This document shows, piece by piece, positions 19,466 to 29,342 of a DNA stretch of 64,000 bases. A program made the translations under genes and the position numbers. This DNA is from an uncultured Alphaproteobacteria bacterium. GTDB taxonomy: Bacteria; Pseudomonadota; Alphaproteobacteria; HIMB59; GCA-002718135. Under the pieces are notes generated by a model. It had not been told where the DNA came from. It did no database searches and worked only from the letters and a program-made list of their open reading frames with translations. Where the stretch lies: the NCBI GenBank assembly GCA_902537325.1, contig CACBAT010000008.1, positions 1 to 64,000 on the forward strand. The letters are read 5' to 3'. Each line of letters begins with the position of its first letter. The first letter of the stretch is position 1.

Positions 19466-20415
19466 CAATATTAGTATTAGCAGAACATAATAATATAGAT
19501 ATTAAGTCATCAACCTTAAATACTATATCTGCAGCATCGCAAATTGACCAAGACATCCATGTTTTAGTAACAGGTTATGAATGTGAAGAGCTAGCTAAAA
19601 ATATCTCTAAATGTGAAAAAGTTTCAAAAGTATATTTAGCCAATAATGAAAAACTTAAGAATCCAATTGCTGAAAATATTGAACCTATAGTTGTATCTTT
19701 AGCCAATAATTATTCGCACATTATGGCACCCGCAACAACATTTGGAAAAAATATTTTTCCTAGAATTGCTGTTAAATTAGATATTGCACAAGTTAGTGAT
19801 GTTATAAAAATATTAAGTTCCGATACTTTTATGAGACCAATTTATGCTGGTAACGCTATCGCTACAGTTAAATCAAATGATAAGATTAAAGTAGTAACGG
19901 TACGACCAACATCATTTGATCCTGTAGAAACTAGCGGTGGAAAAGAAGAGATTGAAAATATTTCTTTTGATAATGATAGTGGCAGTGTTGAATTTATAGA
20001 TAGAGAAGAATCTCAATCTGAAAGACCAGAGTTGAGTACTGCTCGAGTTGTAATATCTGGTGGTAGAGGATTACAAAGTGCCGAAAATTTTAAACTTTTA
20101 AATGAAATAGCAGATAAGCTTAATGCGGCAGTTGGTGCTTCTCGTGCTGCTGTAGACGCTGGTTATGTTTCTAACGATTATCAAGTTGGGCAAACTGGCA
20201 AAGTAGTTGTTCCAGATCTGTATATTGCTGTAGGAATTTCTGGTGCAATACAGCACTTAGCAGGGATGAAAGAAAGTAAGGTAATTGTAGCAATCAATAA
20301 AGATGAAGAAGCACCAATATTTAATGTTGCTGATTATGGATTAAATGCTGACCTATTTGAAGCATTGCCTCAATTATCTTCTGAACTAGATAAATTAAAT
20401 ACTATCCAACAATAA
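19462..20415 (+). CDS. etfA: Electron transfer flavoprotein alpha subunit
   Basis: A 317-residue FAD-binding subunit. The C-terminal FAD domain is clear: [18 protein letters not shown] near residue 196, [12 protein letters not shown] near 222, [20 protein letters not shown] near 239-258 and [17 protein letters not shown] near 277-293. With EtfB it shuttles electrons to ETF-QO. It lies in the run dmgdh-etfB-etfA-etf-qo, which makes this ETF look dedicated to methylamine oxidation, though it may serve other dehydrogenases too. Confidence 0.97.
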   Translation: MTILVLAEHNNIDIKSSTLNTISAASQIDQDIHVLVTGYECEELAKNISKCEKVSKVYLANNEKLKNPIAENIEPIVVSLANNYSHIMAPATTFGKNIFPRIAVKLDIAQVSDVIKILSSDTFMRPIYAGNAIATVKSNDKIKVVTVRPTSFDPVETSGGKEEIENISFDNDSGSVEFIDREESQSERPELSTARVVISGGRGLQSAENFKLLNEIADKLNAAVGASRAAVDAGYVSNDYQVGQTGKVVVPDLYIAVGISGAIQHLAGMKESKVIVAINKDEEAPIFNVADYGLNADLFEALPQLSSELDKLNTIQQ

Positions 20416-20438
20416 ATTAATTTATTACAATAAATAAA

Positions 20439-22067
20439 ATGGAAGTAAAACGCGAGTCAATGGACTATGATGTTGTGGTTGTAGGTGCTGGTCCATCAGG
20501 CCTATCAACTGCAATCAAACTAAAACAGCTAAACCCTGAAATAAATGTTTGTATATTAGAAAAGGGATCAGAGGTTGGGGCACATATTTTAAGTGGTAAT
20601 GTCTTTGAAACAAGAGCATTGGACGAACTAATACCAGATTGGAGAACTAAAGATTCACCAATTAAAACTAAAGTAACAAAAGAAAAGTTTTTATTCTTAT
20701 CTAAGAATGGTTCGTTAAATTGGCCTACATGGCTTCTTCCTAGTGTTCAAAAAAATCATAAGAATTATATCATTAGTCTTGCAAATTTATGTAGATGGCT
20801 TGCAAGTGAAGCTGAAAGTTTAGGAGTAGAAATTTTTCCAGGATTTGCGGCATCTAAAATATTATATTCAGATGATGATCATGTAATTGGTGTTCAAACT
20901 GGTGATATGGGCATTGATAAAGATGGTAACAAAAAAGATAGTTTTGAACCAGGTATTAACATTAACGCAAAAGTAACAGTATTTGCTGAGGGTTGTAGAG
21001 GTCATTTAGGTAAGGAATTAATTAAAAAATATAATTTATCGAAAGATAAGTCACCACAACAATACGGAATTGGATTTAAAGAAGTTTGGGAAGTAGATGA
21101 AAGTCAGCATAATGAAGGTCTTGTCATGCATACTGCAGGATGGCCATTAGATAATGCAACTTATGGCGGCAGTTTTTGTTATCATGCTGAAAATAAACAA
21201 ATATTTTTAGGATATGTAATCGGTCTTGATTATAAAAATCCTTATTTATCACCCTATGATGAATTTCAAAAATTTAAAACTCACCCAGCAATTAAGAAAA
21301 TCCTAACTAATGGAAAACGTATCGCGTATGGAGCAAGAGCACTTATTGAAGGCGGTATTCAAAGTTTACCTAAAATGTATATGCCAGGCGCATTACTAGT
21401 TGGATGTGATGCAGGAACCTTAAATATGCCAAAGATTAAAGGTTCACATACTGCAATGAAAAGTGGAATTATAGCTGCTGAAACAATTGATGATTATTTA
21501 AGTAAATCTGTATCTCTTGCAGCATATGAAAATAAATTTAAACGTTCATGGCTTCATAAAGAATTATTTGCAGCAAGGAATGTGAAACCTAGTTTTAATT
21601 GGGGGCTAATACCTGCAATAATATTTACAGGAATTGATCAAATAATATTTAGAGGCAGGCTTCCTTTTACACTACAACACAAACATGCTGATCATGAAGC
21701 TTTACAATTAGCAAAAGATTCAAAAAAAATAGACTATCCAAAATACGATGGAATATTTACGTTTGATAAAACCAGTTCTGTTTATTTGACTGGAACTAAT
21801 CATGAAGCTGATCAGCCAGTGCATTTACAATTAAAAGATAAGGAACTACCAATAAAATTTACTTTAAATGCCTATGATGAACCATCACAAAGATATTGTC
21901 CTGCTGGTGTATATGAGATTGATAAGACAGATATTCAAAATCCTAAATTTGTAATTAATGCGCAAAACTGTATTCATTGTAAAACATGTGATATTAAAGA
22001 GCCATCACAAAACATAAATTGGGTTGTACCTGAAGGTAGTGGTGGACCAAATTATGCAAATATGTAA
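20439..22067 (+). CDS. ETF-ubiquinone oxidoreductase
   Basis: A 542-residue membrane-bound flavoprotein that passes electrons from reduced ETF to ubiquinone. The N-terminal FAD motif VVVVGAGPSGLSTAIKLKQ follows the start. The middle holds the quinone/membrane region (GGSFCYHAENKQIFLGYVIG and GGIQSLPKMYMPGALLVGCD). The C-terminal 4Fe-4S site has RYCPAGVYE, then NCIHCKTCDIK, giving the four cysteines expected. ATG 20439 is used; a second ATG at 20460 would remove seven residues. With etfBA and the dehydrogenase it forms a complete route from dimethylglycine to the quinone pool. Confidence 0.96.
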   Translation: MEVKRESMDYDVVVVGAGPSGLSTAIKLKQLNPEINVCILEKGSEVGAHILSGNVFETRALDELIPDWRTKDSPIKTKVTKEKFLFLSKNGSLNWPTWLLPSVQKNHKNYIISLANLCRWLASEAESLGVEIFPGFAASKILYSDDDHVIGVQTGDMGIDKDGNKKDSFEPGININAKVTVFAEGCRGHLGKELIKKYNLSKDKSPQQYGIGFKEVWEVDESQHNEGLVMHTAGWPLDNATYGGSFCYHAENKQIFLGYVIGLDYKNPYLSPYDEFQKFKTHPAIKKILTNGKRIAYGARALIEGGIQSLPKMYMPGALLVGCDAGTLNMPKIKGSHTAMKSGIIAAETIDDYLSKSVSLAAYENKFKRSWLHKELFAARNVKPSFNWGLIPAIIFTGIDQIIFRGRLPFTLQHKHADHEALQLAKDSKKIDYPKYDGIFTFDKTSSVYLTGTNHEADQPVHLQLKDKELPIKFTLNAYDEPSQRYCPAGVYEIDKTDIQNPKFVINAQNCIHCKTCDIKEPSQNINWVVPEGSGGPNYANM

Positions 22068-22113
22068 TATATTTTTAAAATACTTATTTTAATTAAATTG
22101 ACTCATTTTCATT

Positions 22114-22947
22114 ATGAATAAAAATAAAATTGTATTTACTTTTGCAACAGCTGAAGTAAATTTTATTGGTCAAATATTTATAAAGATTACTGAATTATTA
22201 ACAGGAAAATTAAAATTAAAAAAATTATATGATGAATACTTATCTGAAAATAGACCACCTGAACTTTTTTGGGATGATGCAGTAAATAAATTAAATCTTA
22301 ATTTAATAACTAATTTTAAAGACGGTAGTTACATTCCAAAAAAAGGAAAATTAATTGTTATAGCAAATCACGCTTTCGGAGTTGCAGATGGTGTATCCAT
22401 ATGTTCAGCAATTTCAAAAGTAAGACAAGATTATAAAATAGTTACACATAAAGTTTTAAGACAAGCAGAGGCAGTGAAAGATAAAATATTACCAATTGAT
22501 TTTAATGAAAATAGAGAGGCCCTATTAACTAACATTAATACACGTAAAGAAGCTGAAAAAGTTTTACATAATGAAGGTGTTTTGGTGCTTTTCCCTTCTG
22601 GGACAATAGCAACAAAACAAAACTTAAAAAAGAATACAAAAGCTGACGATGGTGAGTGGAAACAATGGGTATCGAAACTAGCCCTCAAAACTAAAAGCCC
22701 TGTGCTACCAATTTTTTTTGACGGTCAAAACAGTCAATTATATCATATTGCTAATAAAATAGGACAAACCTTTAGATATTCTTTGTGTATGTACGAACTT
22801 AAAAGAAAAATTGGCGATAATATTTATATGTATTTTGGATCTTTAATTTCATATGAAACTTTAAAAAATATCGGGGATATCAAACAAATTACCGAATATC
22901 TTAGATTAACAACATACTCCTTAGATCCACAATTTAACAAAAAATAA
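22114..22947 (+). CDS. Lysophospholipid acyltransferase-like protein (PlsC superfamily)
   Basis: A 277-residue acyltransferase of the hemolysin/OlsA-like branch. The catalytic motif is NHAFGVADG, with His86 and Asp92, in the H-x5-D spacing seen in NHPFGGLDG enzymes. A second block GVLVLFPSGTIA near residue 153 and SPVLPIFFDGQNSQLYHI near 193-210 complete the fold. It would move an acyl chain onto a lysolipid or lyso-ornithine lipid at the inner membrane; the acceptor is not determined. It follows ETF-QO after 46 bases and may be a separate transcript. Confidence 0.82.
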   Translation: MNKNKIVFTFATAEVNFIGQIFIKITELLTGKLKLKKLYDEYLSENRPPELFWDDAVNKLNLNLITNFKDGSYIPKKGKLIVIANHAFGVADGVSICSAISKVRQDYKIVTHKVLRQAEAVKDKILPIDFNENREALLTNINTRKEAEKVLHNEGVLVLFPSGTIATKQNLKKNTKADDGEWKQWVSKLALKTKSPVLPIFFDGQNSQLYHIANKIGQTFRYSLCMYELKRKIGDNIYMYFGSLISYETLKNIGDIKQITEYLRLTTYSLDPQFNKK

Positions 22948-22985
22948 ATATTTATTTTTTATAACTAGCTCCTTATAGAGCTCTT

Positions 22986-23678
22986 ATGTTAGGTTTTGTT
23001 GGGGCACGTGCAAGAAAAAGAAGAAGGAACAGATATTTATTTATTATATTTATTCTGGCAATATTTGGTATTTTTTTCTATTTACCTTCTATAGATTTTA
23101 CAACAGAAGAAAAACAACCTTTGGATGAAATTATCCCTAGCAATGTTTTTGATGAATCAAGTTTAAGAACTGAAATAGAAGAACTTAAAGTTGAGCTGTT
23201 CCAAAAAGATCAAAGGTTAAAATTTAGAGATGATCAAATTAAAAATCTTCGCAAAGAAATAAATGATTTAAATAAATCGTTTAACACTGTCAAAAATGAT
23301 TATGAACAATCCCTTAGCAACATCTCAGATTTAGAGAATAACTCTGAAGAAAATTATTCACAAAATATTGAACAAATAGTTTCACTTGAAAATCAAATTA
23401 CTGAATTAAAAAAACAATTATCAAAGTATGAAAATTTAGTTCTTAAATTAGAAACTGAATTAGCTAATTCTATATCTTCTGAAAATACAGAAGAAGTAAA
23501 TATTGAAAATTCAATATTAAAATCAGAAATTAACCAAATTAAAGAAAAAAATCTTAATTTTGAAAAAGAAATAAATAAATTAAAAACAACAATCGAAAAT
23601 AAAGATATGGAAATTGAAAAAAAAGATAAGGAACTAGAAGATTTAATTTATTTAAAAGATTTACAACATCACGGTTGA
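22986..23678 (+). CDS. Membrane-anchored coiled-coil protein, unknown
   Basis: 230 residues. A basic start (RARKRRRNR near residue 7) precedes one membrane segment at about 17-34. The rest, residues 58-225, is almost entirely heptad-like coiled coil rich in Glu, Lys, Leu and Asn. The topology, basic side inside, suggests a periplasmic coiled coil. No family is recognised. Its stop abuts the converging nuclease stop with no gap. Confidence 0.65.
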   Translation: MLGFVGARARKRRRNRYLFIIFILAIFGIFFYLPSIDFTTEEKQPLDEIIPSNVFDESSLRTEIEELKVELFQKDQRLKFRDDQIKNLRKEINDLNKSFNTVKNDYEQSLSNISDLENNSEENYSQNIEQIVSLENQITELKKQLSKYENLVLKLETELANSISSENTEEVNIENSILKSEINQIKEKNLNFEKEINKLKTTIENKDMEIEKKDKELEDLIYLKDLQHHG

Positions 23679-24158
23679 TTACTTATTTTTTTTTCTAAAT
23701 AAATAAGGTTCTACAAAATCTCCAATCCATATCCCTCTTTTCTCCTGTTTTGCTTTTTCTTCTTCTTCAACATAATCTTTTGAATAATAGCGATAAGCTA
23801 TAGCCCATCCATTCAGAACCATTTCACTATTTAAATCTAAATTATCTTTGTAGCAGATTCCAATAAATCTATTATATCGATCCTTACCTTGTGTTATGCA
23901 CTCAATTTTATTATTACCAATTAATTCCTTTAAGAACTTTGTTGATTCCACACCACAATTCCAGACTTTACTATTTTTATTACATGTTTGATTTATTTCA
24001 GGTGCGTCAATCGCATGCAATCTTATTTTATTTTTATTAATATGTATAGTATCACCATCAATTACTTTTGCTTTTCCAAATATAGTTTTACTAGATAATA
24101 CTGTGCTAAGAGTAATTAAGATAAGAAATAAATTAAATATTAAGATTTTTACTACCAT
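23679..24158 (-). CDS. Exported thermonuclease-like protein (SNase family)
   Basis: About 159 residues with a signal sequence near 1-22, so probably periplasmic or secreted. The SNase fold is plain: GKAKVIDGDTIHI, KIRLHAIDAPEINQ (Asp near the metal), an internal CxxN...WNCG pair of cysteines, QGKDRYNRFIGIC and LNGWAIAYRYY, then EEEEKAKQEKRGIW. Start: the frame opens with TTG 24161 but ATG follows at once at 24158, which I use. Its start lies 26 bases inside soxG, making it the last gene of the sarcosine oxidase transcript, an unexpected neighbour. Confidence 0.9.
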   Translation of the reverse strand: MVVKILIFNLFLILITLSTVLSSKTIFGKAKVIDGDTIHINKNKIRLHAIDAPEINQTCNKNSKVWNCGVESTKFLKELIGNNKIECITQGKDRYNRFIGICYKDNLDLNSEMVLNGWAIAYRYYSKDYVEEEEKAKQEKRGIWIGDFVEPYLFRKKNK

Positions 24159-24708
24159 CAACTAATAAATCATAAACATATTTTGCATGTGATCTGTTTA
24201 AATGTAAATCTAATGAAGTTTCTTCTTTATCAGTATTATTCCTAATAAAAAGTACTGGAATTTTTATAAAAATAGTTTGAACTACAGAAAAATTAGTTTC
24301 CAAAATTTTTTCTAAGTTCGCGACAAGAAATTTAGAAAGTAAAATAAATACCTTTTCCCCTTCAAGCCGTAAAACAGTTTTATTAAATGAAACATCAGTT
24401 ATTGCTGTTTTTTCTGGATTGAGTTTAGATTCTAATAGAGAAATAATTTCATCTTTCTCATTTTCTGGTGTTTCGACTAACCATTCATTAGGACCAAGCC
24501 ACATAATACTAATATTATTATTAAAAATTCTTACATTTGACTCTATTGGTAAAACCAGGTTTAATACCGAGCCTATATTTTTCATAAATTCTTTATCTGA
24601 ACTTTTACCGCGTATATTTATTTTACCTGATGGAGCTCTTTCTTCTATTGTTACTCCATTGTAATTTTTTTTATCTATATTCAAAACATTACTGTAAGTT
24701 AAACTCAT
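24133..24708 (-). CDS. soxG: Sarcosine oxidase gamma subunit
   Basis: A 191-residue small subunit of heterotetrameric sarcosine oxidase. It shows the GcvT-like pattern of the family: GSVLNLVLPIE near residue 46, IMWLGPNEWLVETP near 68-81, ITDVSFNKTVLRLEGEKV near 99-116, and LHLNRSHAKYVYDLLVDGS at the C-terminus. Its ATG overlaps the soxA stop (ATGA). The subunit has no cofactor of its own and packs against the alpha subunit. Confidence 0.92.
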   Translation of the reverse strand: MSLTYSNVLNIDKKNYNGVTIEERAPSGKINIRGKSSDKEFMKNIGSVLNLVLPIESNVRIFNNNISIMWLGPNEWLVETPENEKDEIISLLESKLNPEKTAITDVSFNKTVLRLEGEKVFILLSKFLVANLEKILETNFSVVQTIFIKIPVLFIRNNTDKEETSLDLHLNRSHAKYVYDLLVDGSKNLNI

Positions 24709-27695
24709 TGATTAACCCTTTGATTCTCAGGATCTATAAATATTGGACTAGTTATTTCTACCTCAATATTTTCATTTTCCATTGGAGCAATTAAAAAACT
24801 TCCTTTTTTTTCAAGACCACCTTTAATTAAAGCTAAAGCAAAAGAACATTTTAAATTAGGTGAATAATAACTAGACGTCACGTGACCAACCATTTTCATA
24901 GGTAGGGCAGTTATTTCTTCAACCAATTGAGATCCTTCTTCAAGAACTTTATTTGGATCTTTAGTTTTTAACCCAACTAATTGTTTCCTATCTTTTTTAA
25001 TAGTATCACTTCTATATAATGCCCTTTTACCAATAAAATCATATTTCTTCTTACTAACGATCCAGTCCATATCCAGATCTACTGGTGTCACTGATCCATC
25101 TGTTTCTTGACCAACAATAATAAACCCTTTTTCAGCACGAAGTACATGCATTGCTTCAGTTCCATACGGAGTAATATTAAATTCTTTACCTTTATTTATA
25201 CAAAGTTCCCAAAGATTTTTAGCATAGCCAGATGGAACATTTATTTCGTAACACATCTCCCCTGTAAAACTTATACGCATGACTCTACACTTTATTCCGT
25301 CAATATTAATATTCTTAAAACTCATATGAGGAAAATTTTCTTTTGAAAAATCAAAATCTGGAACTAATTTTTGCATTAATTTTTTTGAATTTGGACCATT
25401 TAAGCTTATCGTTCCATAGTTTTCTGTTACGGATGTTAAATATACTTCTAATTCTGGCCATTCTGTTTGTAACCAATCTTCTAATTTTGACATTACTGAC
25501 GCTGCGTTTCCTGTAGTTGTTGACATGAGATAATGATACTCGTCTAATCTAGTTGTTACACCATCATCAATAACCATCCCATCGTCACCTAACATTACAC
25601 CATATCGACATTTTCCAATTTCTAATTTTGACCAAGAATTTGTGTAAATTCTATTTAAGAATTCGCTAACATCTCTTCCCTTAATATCAATTTTACCAAG
25701 CGTTGATGCATCTAATATCCCTAGACTATCTCTAGTTGCTTTTACTTCTCTACTTAAAGCAGACTGAAAACTTTCATTCCTTTGAGGATAATACCAGGCT
25801 CTTTTCCATTGACCTACATCCTCAAATAAAGCTTTATTATCAATATGCCATTGATGCATTGGGCTTGTTCTCTCTAAATCAAAAAATTCTTTAACATGAC
25901 GTCCAGCAATTGCTCCAAATGTCACTGGCTTATAAGGTAAACGAAATGTTGTCGTACCTAATTCAGAGATTTCAGTATTTGTTAACTCTGATATTATTCC
26001 AAGTGCATTAACATTACTGGTCTTACCTTGATCAGTTGCCATTCCTGTAGTTGTATAACGTTTTACATGCTCAATTGATTGAAAACCCTCTTTTAAAGCT
26101 AATTTAATATCTTTTGCTGTTACATCGTTTTGGAAATCTACAAAAATTTTTGTTCGTGAGATATTTTTCTTTGATGTAATCCAAACATTTTCGTGTTTGC
26201 CGTGCTTTAGATCATCTGTTTTGTAGTTTAGTTCACTAAGTTCATTTTGCTGATTATCATTTAAATATTTATATGTATCTTCTTGAGTTTTTAATAATAT
26301 TTCATTTAAATTATAATTACCATTGCAACTTCCAACACACAATGTATCTTGATAAACTTCATTAGGAATAAAACTTCCATCTACATCTCTAAATTTAAGT
26401 TTTCCTTTTGATTGAGTAAATAAATGAACAGTAGGAGTCCAACCACCAGCAATTGCTAAAAGATCACATTTAATATTAATAGAAGATTTTTCATTATTGT
26501 TTTCAGTTTTTATTTTTCTTAATTTAACTTCTCTAATTTTTAATCTTCCAACAGTATCACTAATTTCATAACCTCTTAGTATAGTAATACCTAATTTATT
26601 TGCTTTTGTTGGGTAATATCCATCACTACTATCTCTTGTATCGACAATAGCCTCTACTTTTATACCTTGTTCAAAAAAATCTATTGCAGTTTCATAGGCA
26701 CTATCATTGTTTGTAAAAAAAACTAAATTTTTTCCAGGTGCAACTCCATACTTATTTAAGTATTTTTTTGCACTGTTAGAAAGCATAATTCCAGGCCTGT
26801 CATTATTGTTAAATATTATTGGTCGTTCAATTGCGCCAGTTGCTAAAATAACTTTCTTTGATCTAATTTTCCAAATTCTTTCTTTAATATCATTTTTTTT
26901 ATTTAAACCTTTTTCTGGATCAATTTCTTGCACTGCTAGTAATAAATTATAATTCAAGTATGCAAAACAAGTTGTGTTTTTAACTATTTTTACATTTGAA
27001 TTTTTAGAAAGTTTATCAACTAATTTATTTTTCCATTCATTAATCTGTAAATTATCAATTTTAATGTCTTGATTTTTTGTAGATAAAATTTCACCACCGA
27101 GATCCTCTTCTTGCTCAACCAGTAAAACTTTATAATTTTTATTCGCTGCAATTTCTGCTGAAATTAATCCACTCACTCCTGCTCCAACAATTAGAACATC
27201 ACAATGATAATGAAAATGTTCGTATTTGTGGGGATCATCTTTTTTTGGAGATTTACCAAGTCCTGCAGCGTGTCTTATAAAAAATTCATATGCTTTCCAA
27301 AACTTTGGCGGCCACATAAAGGTCTTGTAATAAAACCCTGCAGGAAAAAATGGGGATAGTAAATCATTTATAGCGCCAGCATCAAATTTCACTGACGGCC
27401 AATTATTTTGACTAAAAGCTTTTAACCCATCATATATCTGGACTTCAGTTACTCTTCTATTAGGTTCGGTATATTCTTTGGTCTCAAGCTGAACTATTCC
27501 ATTAGGTTCTTCACTACCTGCTGTATAAATACCCCGCGGTCGATGATATTTAAAACTTCTTCCAACTAAATGAACATCATTTGCAAGAAGTGCAGAAGCT
27601 AGGGTGTCACCTTCAAATCCAAAATATTCTTTATTATCAAAATAGAACCTAACAGACTTATTATTTTCTAGATTTTTATTATTTTTGTATCGCAT
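24705..27695 (-). CDS. soxA: Sarcosine oxidase alpha subunit
   Basis: About 996 residues. Layout: an N-terminal ferredoxin-like domain without the iron-sulfur cysteines (FEGDTLASALLANDV), an NAD-binding Rossmann core (CDVLIVGAGVSGLISAEIAA), then a C-terminal GcvT-type THF domain from about residue 600. Methylene-THF forms there from the sarcosine methyl group. Start choice: the frame extends to GTG 27758, but ATG 27695 lies 7 bases after the soxD stop and gives the family-like N-terminus, while the GTG would overlap soxD by 56 bases and lacks a ribosome site. It stands in the order B-D-A-G. Confidence 0.93.
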   Translation of the reverse strand: MRYKNNKNLENNKSVRFYFDNKEYFGFEGDTLASALLANDVHLVGRSFKYHRPRGIYTAGSEEPNGIVQLETKEYTEPNRRVTEVQIYDGLKAFSQNNWPSVKFDAGAINDLLSPFFPAGFYYKTFMWPPKFWKAYEFFIRHAAGLGKSPKKDDPHKYEHFHYHCDVLIVGAGVSGLISAEIAANKNYKVLLVEQEEDLGGEILSTKNQDIKIDNLQINEWKNKLVDKLSKNSNVKIVKNTTCFAYLNYNLLLAVQEIDPEKGLNKKNDIKERIWKIRSKKVILATGAIERPIIFNNNDRPGIMLSNSAKKYLNKYGVAPGKNLVFFTNNDSAYETAIDFFEQGIKVEAIVDTRDSSDGYYPTKANKLGITILRGYEISDTVGRLKIREVKLRKIKTENNNEKSSINIKCDLLAIAGGWTPTVHLFTQSKGKLKFRDVDGSFIPNEVYQDTLCVGSCNGNYNLNEILLKTQEDTYKYLNDNQQNELSELNYKTDDLKHGKHENVWITSKKNISRTKIFVDFQNDVTAKDIKLALKEGFQSIEHVKRYTTTGMATDQGKTSNVNALGIISELTNTEISELGTTTFRLPYKPVTFGAIAGRHVKEFFDLERTSPMHQWHIDNKALFEDVGQWKRAWYYPQRNESFQSALSREVKATRDSLGILDASTLGKIDIKGRDVSEFLNRIYTNSWSKLEIGKCRYGVMLGDDGMVIDDGVTTRLDEYHYLMSTTTGNAASVMSKLEDWLQTEWPELEVYLTSVTENYGTISLNGPNSKKLMQKLVPDFDFSKENFPHMSFKNINIDGIKCRVMRISFTGEMCYEINVPSGYAKNLWELCINKGKEFNITPYGTEAMHVLRAEKGFIIVGQETDGSVTPVDLDMDWIVSKKKYDFIGKRALYRSDTIKKDRKQLVGLKTKDPNKVLEEGSQLVEEITALPMKMVGHVTSSYYSPNLKCSFALALIKGGLEKKGSFLIAPMENENIEVEITSPIFIDPENQRVNQ

Positions 27696-27702
27696 CTTAT
27701 TT

Positions 27703-28059
27703 TTAAAACCTATCTTTCTTCGATGTTGATAAATTCCCTGATCCAATACTTGGCTCACCTGAAGGAGTAGCTGGAATATTTGCTTTTAATATGGGAGGAG
27801 CTTCTCCCATTTTATATACTGCAAGAATTTCATCGGTTGCTGTATTTCTTGCTAAATTAAACCATTGTCTGCATCCATATTCATGGTTCCATCTTTCATA
27901 ATGAATACCTTTTTCGTTCTTTCGCAAGAATAAATATTCTGCCCATTGATCATCAGAGAGTTCAGGAGGATTTTTTGGTCTTGCAATATGCGCTTCACCT
28001 CCACAAGAAAATTCAGCTTGATCTCTTTCTCCGCAGTATGGGCAATTTATTAAAAACAT
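27703..28059 (-). CDS. soxD: Sarcosine oxidase delta subunit (zinc)
   Basis: A 118-residue small subunit that holds structural zinc. The four ligands stand at the known positions: Cys6 and Cys9 in NCPYCGERDQ, and His59 and Cys63 in RWNHEYGCRQWF. CGGEAHIARP near 19-28 is also conserved. The tail beyond about residue 95 is longer than core family members and Ser/Gly/Pro-rich. It follows soxB by three bases. Confidence 0.95.
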   Translation of the reverse strand: MFLINCPYCGERDQAEFSCGGEAHIARPKNPPELSDDQWAEYLFLRKNEKGIHYERWNHEYGCRQWFNLARNTATDEILAVYKMGEAPPILKANIPATPSGEPSIGSGNLSTSKKDRF

Positions 28060-28062
28060 GAT

Positions 28063-29322
28063 TTAATGTGCTACGGCAGCTGCACCATGTTCATCAACTA
28101 ATTCACCACTAGAAAATCTATTTATTGTAAAAGGAGCATTTAATTCATGTGCTTGATCATTAGCTATAGTGTGAGCAAATACCCAACCTGAACCTGGTGT
28201 TGCTTTAAAACCACCAGTTCCCCAACCACAATTAAAATATAATCCATTTATGTGCGTCTTGCTGATAATGGGGCTTGCATCAGGACAAATATCTACAATT
28301 CCTCCCCAATGACGAAGCATTTTCATTCTAGAAAATATTGGAAACAATTCAACTATTGCCATTAATGTATCTTCAACAATGTTAAAGCCACCTCTTTGAG
28401 TATATGAAGTGTATCCATCTGTTCCAGCACCAATAACTAGTTCTCCTTTATCTGACTGAGATACATACGCATGAATTGTATTGGACATTACTACAGTATC
28501 AATGACTGGTTTTACTGGTTCTGAAACTAGTGCTTGTAATGGTTTACTCTCCAAAGGTAATTTGATACCCGCCATATTGGCAATAACACTGGTATGCCCT
28601 GCAGCAGCTATTCCAATTTTATTTGAATTAATGGTTCCTTTTGTTGTTTCAATACCAGTTACATTTCCATTTTTTACATTAATACCAGTTACTTCACAAT
28701 TTTGAATTATATCAACTCCCATTTCATCAGCTCCTCTTGCATAACCCCATGCAACAGCATCATGTCTTGCAGTTCCTGCTCTTCTTTGCAGCGTTGCTCC
28801 TAAAACAGGGTATCTAATGTTTGGTGAAGTATTTATTATTGGACAAAATTCTTTAACTTTCTTTGTATCAAGCCATTCACAATCGATATCATTTAGTCTG
28901 TTTGCATGCCACCGTCTTTTTAATTCTCTTACATCATGAAGATTATGAGCAACATTCAAAACCCCTCTTTGAGAAAACATTACGTTGTAATTTAATTCTT
29001 GAGACATACCTTCCCAAAGTTTTAATGCATGCTCGTATAAAGCTGCACTTTGATCCCATAAATAGTTTGATCTAATTATAGTGGTATTTCGCCCTGTATT
29101 CCCACCGCCTATCCAACCTTTTTCAATTACTGCAATATTATTAACTCCATGGTTTTTTGCTAGATAGTAAGCAGTAGTTAAACCGTGTCCACCACCACCG
29201 ACAATTATTGCATCATAACTTTTTTTTGGCTCAGGACTATTCCACGTCTTTTGCCAATTCTCATGATGATTTAAAGCATTTCTAGCAATAGATAGAAATG
29301 AGTATTTATTTTTATTAAACAT
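28063..29322 (-). CDS. soxB: Sarcosine oxidase beta subunit
   Basis: A 419-residue flavoprotein subunit that oxidises sarcosine. The FAD motif [19 protein letters not shown] lies at 41-59 and [20 protein letters not shown] at 70-89. His177 in [17 protein letters not shown] matches the His that carries covalent FMN in heterotetrameric enzymes. The end [17 protein letters not shown] is typical. It is the first gene of soxBDAG on this strand, 20 bases after formate-THF ligase, so the THF enzymes and the oxidase appear to share one transcript. Confidence 0.96.
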   Translation of the reverse strand: MFNKNKYSFLSIARNALNHHENWQKTWNSPEPKKSYDAIIVGGGGHGLTTAYYLAKNHGVNNIAVIEKGWIGGGNTGRNTTIIRSNYLWDQSAALYEHALKLWEGMSQELNYNVMFSQRGVLNVAHNLHDVRELKRRWHANRLNDIDCEWLDTKKVKEFCPIINTSPNIRYPVLGATLQRRAGTARHDAVAWGYARGADEMGVDIIQNCEVTGINVKNGNVTGIETTKGTINSNKIGIAAAGHTSVIANMAGIKLPLESKPLQALVSEPVKPVIDTVVMSNTIHAYVSQSDKGELVIGAGTDGYTSYTQRGGFNIVEDTLMAIVELFPIFSRMKMLRHWGGIVDICPDASPIISKTHINGLYFNCGWGTGGFKATPGSGWVFAHTIANDQAHELNAPFTINRFSSGELVDEHGAAAVAH

Positions 29323-29342
29323 TATAACTCTTTATAGCAGTT

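Noticed and set aside
22967-22982. AGCTC/GAGCT hairpin just before the coiled-coil gene
   Set aside because: Only five base pairs and no T-run; it overlaps the ribosome-site region and may be chance.
26707-26952. Plus-strand frames inside soxA (also 25107-25346)
   Set aside because: Antisense shadows of the long soxA frame; no start signals or recognisable domains.
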